A stretch of DNA of 12,221 nucleotides from Thermoprotei archaeon (GTDB taxonomy: Archaea > Thermoproteota > Thermoprotei_A > Sulfolobales > WANQ01): positions 1 to 12,221 of the forward strand of contig JALWGO010000134.1 of the NCBI GenBank assembly GCA_027038805.1. Direction: 5' to 3'. The position numbers and the translations under genes were made by a program. The notes under the pieces are model-generated. The model made no database searches and was not told the DNA's origin. It was given only the letters and a program-made list of their open reading frames with translations. This document shows positions 1 to 7,905 of this stretch, piece by piece. Each line of letters opens with the position of its first letter. Position 1 is the stretch's first letter.

Positions 1-294
1 GAGATTGAGCGAGAGGTACGTAATGCCTTAAGAGAAGTTGCAAGGAAACTCCGTTCATATATTCAGAAGAGACAAAAGGTTGAAGAAACATATAGAAAGT
101 TAACAACGTTCGTGAAGTACTTGCCAGAAGTTGCATTAAGCTTAGAGACTCTTTCTATAGATCCCGAGACAAAAAAGAAGCGTGTTGATAGGGAACAGTT
201 AATAAATAAATTATTAAATATTTTATCAAGAAAAATAAGTGAAGTTAAGGTATCGAGAGACTTAATAAACAAAATAATAGTTTCAATAGAATAG
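1..294 (+). CDS. top6B: DNA topoisomerase VI subunit B, C-terminal fragment (5' end outside window)
   Basis: An open frame runs from base 1 to a TAG stop at 292-294, giving 97 codons with no upstream boundary in view, so this is the 3' part of a longer gene. The visible protein is a charged, helical tail (rich in K, R and E, with a stretch ending in a segment like LINKLLNILSRKISEV). It has no catalytic motif of its own. The GHKL ATPase and transducer domains of subunit B would lie upstream. The assignment rests mostly on context: the next gene, 20 nt downstream on the same strand, is clearly topoisomerase VI subunit A, and in archaea top6B commonly precedes top6A in one operon. The tail composition is compatible with the extreme C-terminus of Top6B. 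The partner role (ATP-driven strand passage with subunit A in an A2B2 complex) is family knowledge, not seen here. Confidence 0.75.
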   Translation, partial: EIEREVRNALREVARKLRSYIQKRQKVEETYRKLTTFVKYLPEVALSLETLSIDPETKKKRVDREQLINKLLNILSRKISEVKVSRDLINKIIVSIE

Positions 295-304
295 CATAAT
301 TAAT

Positions 305-309
305 GGTGA
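305..309 (+). promoter_or_regulatory. Shine-Dalgarno GGTGA deciding the top6A start
   Basis: GGTGA sits 5 nt before the ATG at 315. An in-frame ATG at 303 overlaps this motif and lacks its own ribosome binding site, so 315 is the better start. The same motif and spacing recur before other genes in this window. Confidence 0.65.
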
Positions 310-314
310 TTTTT

Positions 315-1475
315 ATGGTACTTTCTACTACTGATTTACATGCGAGAAAAAGGGCTTTAAGGGTATTCTGGGATAAATTTAATGAATTAATAGAATCAGT
401 GATAAGAGAAGAAGAGCCATTATTAGAAATACCTAAGCGTACACTAGCTAATACGGTTTATGATGAGAGTAGGAAGCTATTATTACTTGGCACACAAAAA
501 CTTACTCGGCGGATGTTTGATGCACATGAAGCACGAAAATTCATGCAAACATTGCTAATGGCAAGGATAATTTATGAGGCGTTATTAAATGATGAATATC
601 CTACAATACGTGATCTTTACTATAGAGGTAAACATACAATAATATATAGAGACCATAAGGGAAGAGTTAGAGAGGAGAATACGTGGGATGAACAGAAAGA
701 ATCTGATTCTGTAATAAGAGACTTAGAAGTATTGTTAGGATTACTTAGAGAGGAAATGCTCATACTTAGTAAGGAAAAAGGTAAAGTTGTAGGGTATATG
801 AGGATAAGAAGTGGCGATGATATAATAGATTTAAGTAAAATGGGTCATGGAGCTTATGCCATAGAATCGACACCAGACCTCATAGAATTTCTTGATGTAG
901 ATGCAGAGTATGTTTTAGTTATAGAGAAAGATGCTGTATTTCAGCAGTTGCATAGAATAGGTTATTGGAAGAAACATAAGGTAATCTTAGTTACAAGTGC
1001 GGGTCAACCAGATAGAGCTACACGTAGATTTGTTAGAAGACTAAACGAAGAACTAAAATTACCAGTATATATATTAACAGACGCCGATCCTTATGGATGG
1101 TATATTTACAGTGTCTTTAAAATAGGATCAATAACACTCTCTTATGAGAGTGAAAGACTTGCAACACCAAGTGCTAGGTTTATAGGAGTGAGTATGACCG
1201 ATATCTTTGGTGACCCTCAAAAAGGTAAGAGGCCCTATCTAACAGAAAAAGAAAGAAAGCATTATATAATAAAGGCAAAACCCGCAGATATAAAAAGAGC
1301 AAAGGAAATAGTAAATTATAAATGGTTTCAAACAAAGCAATGGATAAGAGAAATAAATATATTCTTATCTAAAAAAGCTAAACTAGAAATAGAAGCTCTG
1401 GCAAGTAAAGGCCTACGTTTTCTAGCTGACAAATATATTCCTGAAAAAATAATGGTAAAAGACTGGATAGAATAA
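315..1475 (+). CDS. top6A: DNA topoisomerase VI subunit A (Spo11-type DNA cleavage subunit)
   Basis: This is the DNA-cutting subunit of the type IIB topoisomerase, which relaxes and decatenates DNA with subunit B. From the ATG at 315 it is 386 residues, the usual family size. The winged-helix 5Y-CAP domain carries the motif TIRDLYYRGKH. By alignment with Spo11/Top6A the second tyrosine of the YY pair is the catalytic one (Y103 from this start). The Toprim domain follows, with an acidic glutamate in LVIEKDAVF (E204) and the DxD metal-binding pair in ILTDADPYGWY (D256 and D258). The C-terminal half continues to a conserved-looking DKYIPEKI end. It lies 20 nt after the top6B stop, so the two are probably cotranscribed. 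An alternative ATG at 303 would add four residues but overlaps the ribosome binding site. All key catalytic residues are present and nothing suggests damage. Confidence 0.97.
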   Translation: MVLSTTDLHARKRALRVFWDKFNELIESVIREEEPLLEIPKRTLANTVYDESRKLLLLGTQKLTRRMFDAHEARKFMQTLLMARIIYEALLNDEYPTIRDLYYRGKHTIIYRDHKGRVREENTWDEQKESDSVIRDLEVLLGLLREEMLILSKEKGKVVGYMRIRSGDDIIDLSKMGHGAYAIESTPDLIEFLDVDAEYVLVIEKDAVFQQLHRIGYWKKHKVILVTSAGQPDRATRRFVRRLNEELKLPVYILTDADPYGWYIYSVFKIGSITLSYESERLATPSARFIGVSMTDIFGDPQKGKRPYLTEKERKHYIIKAKPADIKRAKEIVNYKWFQTKQWIREINIFLSKKAKLEIEALASKGLRFLADKYIPEKIMVKDWIE

Positions 1476-1902
1476 AATAAGTTGCTTTAGCCAACAGTCA
1501 GTTAATGATAACTATATATCACAATTATAAATTATATAACTAGCTAAAGTGTGAATCCATGAGTATAGTCATTAATGGATATTTTAATGTGGCATTATGT
1601 AAAATTAGATATATAGTTAATAAGTTCAAATGCATATAAAATTGTTAGCATTAGCAAATAATGTATATTAATATATAATCTTTATTATTGTTAAAATTTA
1701 GACTTGTTAAATTTAGATTAATGGCAAATTTCTACTTTATATTACTTTAGGGAATATATTACACAGCTAGTTAATATTAATTACTATTATATATTTATTT
1801 TAATGTATTGAATCTCGTTGAAAATCTATGAGAAATAAAGTTAGGTTATCAAAGAGTATAAATTTCAGTTTTAAATGTTTGCAATTTTCATAATTAATGT
1901 AA

Positions 1903-1912
1903 CTTTTAAATA
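1903..1912 (+). promoter_or_regulatory. TATA box, probable promoter of the molybdenum hydroxylase operon
   Basis: CTTTTAAATA fits an archaeal TATA element. Transcription would start about 26 nt beyond its centre, near 1934, leaving a short leader of about 30 nt that contains the AGGTGAT ribosome binding site. No experimental start is known. Confidence 0.5.
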
Positions 1913-1951
1913 GTTCTTCTGACCTAAAATATACCGTGGTTTTCCAAGTCT

Positions 1952-1958
1952 AGGTGAT
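1952..1958 (+). promoter_or_regulatory. Shine-Dalgarno AGGTGAT supporting a TTG start
   Basis: AGGTGAT lies 5 nt before the TTG at 1964 and is the strongest ribosome binding site in the area. It justifies the non-ATG start of the large subunit. Confidence 0.7.
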
Positions 1959-1963
1959 TTTGA

Positions 1964-4381
1964 TTGGGCAGTAAAGAATTGAAATATATTGGTAAAAGAA
2001 TCCCCAGAGTTGATGTTGACAAAGTGTTAGGTGACGCCGAATATGCATATGATTTCGAGTTACCGGGGATGCTATGGGTTAAACTTGTTGGAGCGCCTCA
2101 TCCACATGCTAAGATAATTAAAATTGATTATAGTGATGCATTAAAAGTACCTGGTGTTGTTAGAGTTTTTACTGGTGAAGACTTCCCATTTAAAGTCGGT
2201 ATCTATGCGGCAGATAGAGACGTGCTAGCAAGAGAAAAAACGCTATATTACGGTCATCCCGTAGCTGCAGTAGTTGCTGAGTCTTTAGAAGCAGCTGAGG
2301 AAGCTGCCAGTAAGATAGTTGTAGAATATGAGCCCCTACCTTATGTTCTGACAATAGAGGATGCCTTGAAGGATAATGCCCCCCTAGTTCACGAGAATTT
2401 AGCCGAGTATAAACACGCGCCATTTATTTATCCAAAACCTGGAACTAATATAGCTCACCATACAAAGTTGAGGAAGGGTAATATAGAGGATGGCTTCGCT
2501 AAGGCCGACATAGTTGTGGAGAATAGCTACAAGGAACCTATGATATCTCATTATTACTTAGAACCCTGGACAGGGATCGCAAGAGTTAAGAAGGATGGTA
2601 CTATTGAAGTATGGTCATCGCATCAGTCGCCATTTGCTGTTAGAAATCTTTTGGCACTATCACTTGGAGTACCGATTACCAAACTAGTAGTACATCATTT
2701 AAGAACAGGTGGTGGTTTTGGCGGAAAAGCGGGCCTACTCTTAGAGCACATACCAGTGCTTATATCGATGAAATTGGGTGGAAGGCCTGTAAAGCTAAGG
2801 CTTACAGCTAGAGAAAACTTCTTCTTTATGGCCCAGAGAGCTGGTTACCTTATTAAGATGAAGACTGGTGTCACTGCCAATGGAAAGTTAGTTGCACATT
2901 ATGGTGAATATTATTTAGATGCAGGTGCATATGCAGACTATACAGTAAACATTGCAAGAGCTGTGGGGCTTACAGCCTTTGGACCCTACGAAATACCGAA
3001 TATCCACGTGGACTCCTATGCTGTCTATACAAATAAGGTACCTACAACAGCTTTTAGAGGCTTCGGAATGCAAGAACTCTTCTTCGCAGTCGAGTCACAA
3101 ATGGATGAATTAGCACATAAACTCGGCATGGACCCAGTAGAATTTAGATTAAAGAACGTCTTTGTTCCCGGGAAATCTAGGACTGCAATAAATGAATTAC
3201 TTAGAAAGGATGCAGGTGCACCTGCACAAGCAATAAAAGAGGCTGCTAAGCTTATTGAATGGAATACACCATCAGAAAAACCAAGAGAACCATGGAAAAT
3301 TAGAGCAAAGGGGTTTGCGGCATTCTGGAAAGGGCCATTCCAGCCTCCCAATGCCACTTCATCAGCTATTGTTAAACTCAATGAAGACGGTGGCGTAGAT
3401 CTATTAATTGGTACCGGTGAAATGGGACAAGGGACTACAACTGGTCTAGTACAGATAGTAGCTGAAGAGTTGGGTATACCGCCTGAAAAAATTAGAGTTG
3501 CTCCAATTAGATCTACTGATATGGTACCATATACCTGGCAAACAGTTGGTTCTAGAGGTTTATTTACCGATGGCCAAGCTCTGGTCAACGCACTTAATGA
3601 TCTAAAGAGAAAAATAAGAGCAGTAGCATCAAAGATCTTCAATGTTGAGGAATATGAAATAGAAATAGGAGACGGTAAAGCATGCGTTAAAGGAGAGCCA
3701 GAAAAATGTGTTGAACTAAAGGACCTAGCATTAGGATACATGCAACCAACTGGAATAACAATTGGGGGTCCATTAATCGGTGCTGGAGCACACGTTCCAG
3801 AAAGAAACGTATTGACGCATCCTGAAACGGGTCAAATACTCGAAGAAGGCCACTTAGCACCATTCTATACCTTTGGTGCAGGAGCAGTAGAAATAGAGAT
3901 AAACTTGTTGACAGGTGATATTAGGGTACTTAAAGTTGTTTCAGTGTTTGATACTCCTGCATTGAATCCAGGGCTTGCCGAGGGTCAAGTTATAGGCGGT
4001 GCTGTAATGGGGATTAATATTGCTCTTCGTGAGAAATTACTCTTTGATGTAAAGGGCGAATATAAGGGACTCTTCCCTGAAGGAATGTTACTTAACCCAT
4101 GCTTGAGCAACTATATAGTATCTAGAGCTGCCGATGTACCTAAAGACTTCAAGATAAAATTCCTAGGGGTTGGACAATCAGATGCGCCCTATGGTGCTAA
4201 GGGTATAGGTGAATTAGCCATGCTTGCATGGCCTGCAGCAATAGCTAACGCTGTATATAATGCATTGAAGATAAGGATAACGGAATTGCCACTAAGTCCG
4301 GATAAGATTATTGATGAAATTAAGAAGAAGAGGCCTGAACTTCTTGAAGAGGCCGAGAAATTTCTTGAACTAAACTTATGA
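1964..4381 (+). CDS. Molybdenum hydroxylase (xanthine dehydrogenase family), molybdopterin-binding large subunit
   Basis: At 805 residues this matches the separate molybdopterin (L) subunits of three-subunit aldehyde/xanthine-type oxidoreductases, which hydroxylate a substrate carbon with water at a molybdenum-oxo-sulfido centre. The N-terminal aldehyde-oxidase a/b hammerhead domain (about residues 10-130) precedes the cofactor domains. Cofactor-binding motifs visible are GGGFGGK (249-255), TAFRGFG (362-368), GEMGQGTT (485-492) and GAKGIGEL (744-751), where E750 is the expected catalytic base. The TAFRGFG loop resembles xanthine dehydrogenase and lacks the active-site cysteine of form I CO dehydrogenase, so CO oxidation is unlikely. 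There is no signal peptide, so the enzyme should be cytoplasmic. The substrate cannot be told; an aldehyde such as glyceraldehyde, or a purine or other N-heterocycle, are candidates. The TTG start is backed by a strong ribosome binding site. It is the first gene of a three-gene operon. Confidence 0.93.
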   Translation: MGSKELKYIGKRIPRVDVDKVLGDAEYAYDFELPGMLWVKLVGAPHPHAKIIKIDYSDALKVPGVVRVFTGEDFPFKVGIYAADRDVLAREKTLYYGHPVAAVVAESLEAAEEAASKIVVEYEPLPYVLTIEDALKDNAPLVHENLAEYKHAPFIYPKPGTNIAHHTKLRKGNIEDGFAKADIVVENSYKEPMISHYYLEPWTGIARVKKDGTIEVWSSHQSPFAVRNLLALSLGVPITKLVVHHLRTGGGFGGKAGLLLEHIPVLISMKLGGRPVKLRLTARENFFFMAQRAGYLIKMKTGVTANGKLVAHYGEYYLDAGAYADYTVNIARAVGLTAFGPYEIPNIHVDSYAVYTNKVPTTAFRGFGMQELFFAVESQMDELAHKLGMDPVEFRLKNVFVPGKSRTAINELLRKDAGAPAQAIKEAAKLIEWNTPSEKPREPWKIRAKGFAAFWKGPFQPPNATSSAIVKLNEDGGVDLLIGTGEMGQGTTTGLVQIVAEELGIPPEKIRVAPIRSTDMVPYTWQTVGSRGLFTDGQALVNALNDLKRKIRAVASKIFNVEEYEIEIGDGKACVKGEPEKCVELKDLALGYMQPTGITIGGPLIGAGAHVPERNVLTHPETGQILEEGHLAPFYTFGAGAVEIEINLLTGDIRVLKVVSVFDTPALNPGLAEGQVIGGAVMGINIALREKLLFDVKGEYKGLFPEGMLLNPCLSNYIVSRAADVPKDFKIKFLGVGQSDAPYGAKGIGELAMLAWPAAIANAVYNALKIRITELPLSPDKIIDEIKKKRPELLEEAEKFLELNL

Positions 4382-4391
4382 GGTGAGCTAG

Positions 4392-5330
4392 ATGAGTAGT
4401 GTAGTTGAGTCTAAAGGTGTTGTATTCTGGAGAGAATATTTCCCGAAACTAGAGTATTTTAAGCCTAAAACCATTGATGAAGCCTTAGATTTACTTGATA
4501 AATATGGGAGAGATGCCAGGATAAAGGCGGGAGCAACATGTCTAACAAGGGCTCTTCGGGCAAGGAAGATTAAACCGATACCTAAATATTTAATCGATAT
4601 AACTAGCATTAAAGAATTGAAGAAAATCGAGTACATTGATGGTAATGAATTGATTATAGGTGCCGCAGTGACACACGAAGAGATAATTAATAATGAATTA
4701 ATTAAAAAGAAGTTTACAGCTTTATGGGAAGCATCAGCGAATATCGGTGATATAGAGACAAGATATAGGGGCACTATAGGTGGCAACATAGCTAATTCTT
4801 CGGCACAAGCTGATCTACCACCAGCGCTTATGGTATTTAACGCGTATGTGACTTTAATGAGTAAAGAGGGCTCGAGGAAAGTGCCATTAACTAAATTCTT
4901 CTTAGGCCACAAGAAAAATGTCATGAAACCTAACGAGCTCTTAGTGTCTGTTCATGTCCCCGAACCTCCTGAGGGAGCTAAGAGTTCGTATCTAAAGTTT
5001 AAGAGATCAATTGAAGATAGAGCTTTAGTAGGTATTGCCGCATTAGTAGCGTATCCTAGAGATCCCTCAAAGCGAATTATACGATTAGCGTATACTGCAA
5101 TATCAAAAACACCTTTCCTTCTCAGCGAGGCTGAGGAACTATTTAAACAAGATAAACCCCTAAGCAAGCTCATTGAAGAGGCCATAGGAATAGCTCAAAG
5201 TAAATATGGTCTTCCAGTAGGTGAAAGAGGCATAGATCTAAGAGCACCTAAAGAATACAGATTGCATTTAATACGAATTGGCACTAAAGCTATTCTTAAA
5301 TATCTAATTGAAGGTATCAAGGTGATATGA
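4392..5330 (+). CDS. Molybdenum hydroxylase, FAD-binding medium subunit
   Basis: This 312-residue protein is the flavin subunit (CoxM/CutB type) that passes electrons from the iron-sulfur clusters to the final acceptor. The two FAD-contact motifs of the family are visible: KAGATCLTRALR (from residue 45, the counterpart of the AGGxS loop) and YRGTIGGNIANSSAQAD (125-141), containing the TIGGN core. The C-terminal CO-dehydrogenase flavoprotein domain follows from about residue 180 to the end. It has a single cysteine (C50), so it lacks the extra [4Fe-4S] insertion of 4-hydroxybenzoyl-CoA reductase beta subunits. The N-terminus is about 15 residues longer than is typical. The ATG lies 10 nt after the large-subunit stop, and AGGTGA overlaps that stop codon, so translation is probably coupled. 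Confidence 0.92.
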   Translation: MSSVVESKGVVFWREYFPKLEYFKPKTIDEALDLLDKYGRDARIKAGATCLTRALRARKIKPIPKYLIDITSIKELKKIEYIDGNELIIGAAVTHEEIINNELIKKKFTALWEASANIGDIETRYRGTIGGNIANSSAQADLPPALMVFNAYVTLMSKEGSRKVPLTKFFLGHKKNVMKPNELLVSVHVPEPPEGAKSSYLKFKRSIEDRALVGIAALVAYPRDPSKRIIRLAYTAISKTPFLLSEAEELFKQDKPLSKLIEEAIGIAQSKYGLPVGERGIDLRAPKEYRLHLIRIGTKAILKYLIEGIKVI

Positions 5331-5331
5331 A

Positions 5332-5808
5332 ATGGTGCGTATAACTCTAACTGTTAATGGAGAAAAGAAAGAGGTTGATGTTAGCATATCAGAGAGTCTA
5401 TTACATGTGTTGAGAGATAAATTACATCTAAGAAGTGTAAAGGCAAATTGCTATAGAGGCGAATGCGGTATATGTACTGTGATAATGAATAATAGACTTG
5501 TTAAATCTTGTCAAGTACTTGCAGTGGAAGCTGACGGAGCTGAAATAATCACGGTTGAGGGATTAACTAGGGATGGTAAAATAGCGCCTATTCAAAGGGC
5601 TTTCATAGAAAAATTCGGATTCCAATGCGGCTTCTGTACTCCTGCTTTTGTCTTAGCCGGACATTGGATTGTCAACAACATGCCAAAAGCTTCCGAGGAC
5701 GAGATTAGGGAAATTATAAGTGGTATAGTATGTAGGTGCACTGGCTATAAACAAATTGTTGATGCAATCAAATATGCTATAATGCTCGCGCACGGCGAGA
5801 GCGGTTAA
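5332..5808 (+). CDS. Molybdenum hydroxylase, [2Fe-2S] small subunit
   Basis: This 158-residue protein carries both [2Fe-2S] clusters that link the molybdenum site to FAD. The N-terminal plant-ferredoxin-like domain shows CYRGECGICT with a fourth cysteine downstream (C40, C45, C48, C60). The C-terminal helical domain shows QCGFCTPA and CRCTGY (C99, C102, C134, C136). All eight ligands are present and the length matches the family. Its ATG is one base past the medium-subunit TGA stop, and GGTGAT just inside that gene is its ribosome binding site, so the three subunits should be made together. No maturation or cofactor-biosynthesis gene for the enzyme is in this window. Confidence 0.95.
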   Translation: MVRITLTVNGEKKEVDVSISESLLHVLRDKLHLRSVKANCYRGECGICTVIMNNRLVKSCQVLAVEADGAEIITVEGLTRDGKIAPIQRAFIEKFGFQCGFCTPAFVLAGHWIVNNMPKASEDEIREIISGIVCRCTGYKQIVDAIKYAIMLAHGESG

Positions 5809-6152
5809 ATTATTTATAACTATTTATTTTTATTATAACAACTCCCTCAACTTCGAAATAATTAACAGAAAATTCATTGTCATTTACTATTTGTAGTTTG
5901 CCTATAAAATAAAATGATACGTACTATTACCTAATACAATAATGCATTATAATAACTCTATTAATTTATTTAGATTACTATCCCATTATGAGAAAACTAT
6001 GATAATAACCCCTTATGTACATAGAGCGATTACGATTAATTGAATTCAATTAAAAGATATATAAATTATATGTTATGTTTATATAATTCATAAAAGGAGG
6101 TTCTTCAAAGAATTAATTGGCAACATATACTTATTTTACTACTTTTATGTTT
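5809..6152. other. Convergent intergenic region, AT-rich
   Basis: This 344-base gap separates the molybdenum hydroxylase operon (+) from the ABC transporter operon (-). T-rich tracts directly after the 5808 stop (for example around 5820-5834) probably end the plus-strand operon. Further right, TATA-like runs on the plus strand (6054-6070 and 6078-6088) precede a consensus-like AAAAGGAGG at 6092-6100, but no credible reading frame follows. The only short frame, from a TTG at 6118, encodes about 27 residues and runs into the antisense permease gene. I see no RNA gene or repeat family here. Confidence 0.55.
5818..5836 (+). terminator. T-rich terminator after the molybdenum hydroxylase operon
   Basis: A pyrimidine-rich stretch containing TTTATTTTTATT lies about 10-25 nt after the small-subunit stop. 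Archaeal termination commonly needs only such T-runs. No hairpin is visible. Confidence 0.4.
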
Positions 6153-6887
6153 TCAAGGTCTCTGTTTCTCAATTATATAACCTGTAGTTATTATTAAGAT
6201 CAGTGATGAGACTATTGTTACAATAAGCGATATAGTTGGCGGTACTAGGTCATAGTAACTAGTAATGCTATATCTTAATAGTTCAGTTATGTAGGTTAAA
6301 GGCTGTAGTAACATTATTGGAATCAATGCTTGAGGCATACTGGAAGCTGGTATCAAGATGTCTGATAGAAACATCATTGGGAATCTTATAAGATTGAATA
6401 CGACCATTACTTGGGAGGGATCCTTTACAAGGAACGACATTAATACTCCAAAACTTGATGACAGAAATGTTGTAGTTATCAGAGCTATTACTAATAATAC
6501 GGGATTAATAACAATACTATTTTTTAATATTATAAATATTAATGCAAGGACGGGCAATGATGAGAGGATCCCCATAAAGAAGCTGCTAAGAGTTTTCCCT
6601 AAAGCTACACATGTGTAGCTAGCAGGATAAAGTAGTAATCTTTCAAAGGATCCTATTCTACGTTCAAAAACTATAGACATAGCAGACATAGATGTTGAGC
6701 CGAAGAATATTGATAAAGAAACCATTCCTGGTGCTAGCCATGGTGTTAGTCCTCCTCTTCTAACCATAAACGCTAAGGTGAACGCTATTGGAAATAGTAG
6801 GCCCCAACTAATAGTTCCCGGCTTCATGTAATACTCCTTGAGATCTTTTACAGCAATATGGTAAGATCTTATAAGATCCTCAAGCAT
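6153..6887 (-). CDS. ABC-2 type transporter permease
   Basis: From the ATG at 6887 this is a 244-residue membrane protein with about six hydrophobic segments (roughly residues 26-42, 50-70, 101-121, 127-150, 163-182 and 217-238), the usual ABC-2 layout. A short amphipathic N-terminus (LIRSYHIAVKDLKEYY) precedes the first segment. The segment SIVFERRIGSFERLLLYPAS (71-90) is the family's conserved cytoplasmic loop, which contacts the ATPase, and FPMMFLSDILIP (169-180) is the typical fifth-helix region. A GGTGA ribosome binding site (6893-6897 on this strand) is 5 nt before the ATG, so I prefer it to the upstream TTG at 6899. The start overlaps the ATPase stop by 8 nt (ATGCTTGA), indicating translational coupling. 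With the ATPase it should form an exporter. The substrate is unknown. Confidence 0.9.
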   Translation of the reverse strand: MLEDLIRSYHIAVKDLKEYYMKPGTISWGLLFPIAFTLAFMVRRGGLTPWLAPGMVSLSIFFGSTSMSAMSIVFERRIGSFERLLLYPASYTCVALGKTLSSFFMGILSSLPVLALIFIILKNSIVINPVLLVIALITTTFLSSSFGVLMSFLVKDPSQVMVVFNLIRFPMMFLSDILIPASSMPQALIPIMLLQPLTYITELLRYSITSYYDLVPPTISLIVTIVSSLILIITTGYIIEKQRP

Positions 6888-7905
6888 TTTCTTCACCAAT
6901 TATTCTAATGAATAGATCTTCCGCATCCGCACCACGGAGTCTTATCATCGTTATACTGTGATTAGTCTTCTTAGCAAACTCTAAGAGTCCCTTCAATACT
7001 CTTATTTCATCTTGTAGGATTATTTCTAAGTGATCATTTTTTCTATTAACTCTAATAGCACCATCAACAAAATTATATAGATCACTAGGTCCTATGTCAT
7101 TAGGATAAAAGGATATCTCTAATACTTCTCTAACACTGAACTTTCTTTGTAACTCACTTGGAGAACCTATTGCAACTATTTTCCCCTTATTTATAATTGC
7201 TACCCTATCAGATAATTGAAACGCTTCATGAACATTATGGGTTGTTAGGAAAATCGTTATACCGTTATCTCTAAGTATGAGAAGCTTTTTCCAGAGAGCC
7301 CTTCTACCCATTACGTCTAATCCAGTAGTGGGTTCATCGAGGAATAAGACTTTAGGGTCATGTACTAAGGATGCAGCTATAGTTAGTCTACGTTTTAATC
7401 CCTTTGATAAATACTTAAATTTAGTGTTTCTATATTTCCATAAGCCAAAGAATTTCAACAATTCCTCAGCTTTGTTCCTCCTTTTGTTCCTAGGTATACG
7501 ATACATCTTAGCTGAGAAAATGAGATTTTCCATACATGTCAAGTCTGAATACATGTTCGAGGCATCTGGGACAACACCAATGAGTTCTCTTACACGTCGA
7601 TAATCTCTTACAACGTCATAGCCACAAATGAATGCCTCTCCAAAGGTTATACGTGTTAGTCCAACAAGCATTCTAACAGTTGTTGTTTTACCTGCGCCAT
7701 TAGGTCCTAGGAATCCGAAAATTTCTCCTTTTCTGATGCAGAATGATATGTGATCGACCGCTCTTATATTATAATAGTCCTTAGTTAGCTCCTTGATAAC
7801 TATAATGCATTGACTATTACTTCTCATTAAATTCCCCGTCATTGAAATATCTGTCCTATGGATCGACACCAATAAACCGATACCTCTTGTAAACATAGTA
7901 TTCAA
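6880..7905 (-). CDS. ABC transporter ATP-binding protein (DrrA/CcmA-like)
   Basis: This is the ATPase of a two-gene ABC system. The frame is 341 residues from a TTG at 7905. Recognisable family sequence begins near residue 34 (IIVIKELTKDY), so the true N-terminus may be shorter; other starts are ATG at 7896, 7842 and 7827. Walker A is GPNGAGKTT (67-75), Walker B is VLFLDEPTTGLD (186-197, with E191 as the catalytic base), and the switch histidine is H223 in TTHNVHEA. Two motifs are off-consensus: the Q-loop position reads VVPDASN, with Asp instead of Gln, and the signature reads LSKGLKRR instead of LSGGQ. Similar variants occur in archaeal drug and export ATPases, so it is probably active. After about residue 250 comes the regulatory C-terminal tail common in this subfamily. 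The TATA box at 7934-7941 would start transcription near 7910, implying an almost leaderless message. Confidence 0.92.
   Translation of the reverse strand: MNTMFTRGIGLLVSIHRTDISMTGNLMRSNSQCIIVIKELTKDYYNIRAVDHISFCIRKGEIFGFLGPNGAGKTTTVRMLVGLTRITFGEAFICGYDVVRDYRRVRELIGVVPDASNMYSDLTCMENLIFSAKMYRIPRNKRRNKAEELLKFFGLWKYRNTKFKYLSKGLKRRLTIAASLVHDPKVLFLDEPTTGLDVMGRRALWKKLLILRDNGITIFLTTHNVHEAFQLSDRVAIINKGKIVAIGSPSELQRKFSVREVLEISFYPNDIGPSDLYNFVDGAIRVNRKNDHLEIILQDEIRVLKGLLEFAKKTNHSITMIRLRGADAEDLFIRIIGEENA
6893..6897 (-). promoter_or_regulatory. Shine-Dalgarno GGTGA deciding the permease start
   Basis: GGTGA lies inside the end of the ATPase gene, 5 nt before the ATG at 6887. It overlaps the alternative TTG/GTG starts at 6899 and 6896, which argues against those starts. 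Confidence 0.6.

Larger units (their letters stand above)
1476..1963. other. AT-rich intergenic region between top6A and the molybdenum hydroxylase operon
   Basis: This 488-base gap holds no open reading frame I find credible. The longest ATG frame I noticed encodes about 26 residues from 1559 and has no clear ribosome binding site. Near the top6A end there is a small inverted repeat, AGTTA/TAACT around a 4-nt loop (1500-1513). It is nested inside a looser pair, CTTTAGC at 1485-1491 and GCTAAAG at 1543-1549, which might act in transcription termination. A near-identical direct repeat, TTGTTAAAATTTAGA (1688-1702) and TTGTTAAATTTAGA (1704-1717), lies in the middle. The promoter of the downstream operon is at the right end. 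Confidence 0.6.

Noticed and set aside
1559..1639. 26-residue frame in the gap after top6A
   Set aside because: No ribosome binding site, AT-driven composition and no motif; indistinguishable from chance.
3025..3741. 238-residue minus-strand frame inside the molybdenum hydroxylase large subunit
   Set aside because: It is the complement of a strongly supported gene with all family motifs; the translation has no recognisable domain and is a codon-bias shadow.
1964..4381. CO dehydrogenase (CoxL) identity for the large subunit
   Set aside because: The active-site loop is TAFRGFG, without the cysteine of the form I CO dehydrogenase motif, so a xanthine/aldehyde-type enzyme fits better.
4388..4924. 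178-residue minus-strand frame opposite the FAD subunit
   Set aside because: It lies fully opposite a gene with clear FAD motifs, and its hydrophobic, serine-rich translation is typical of antisense reading.
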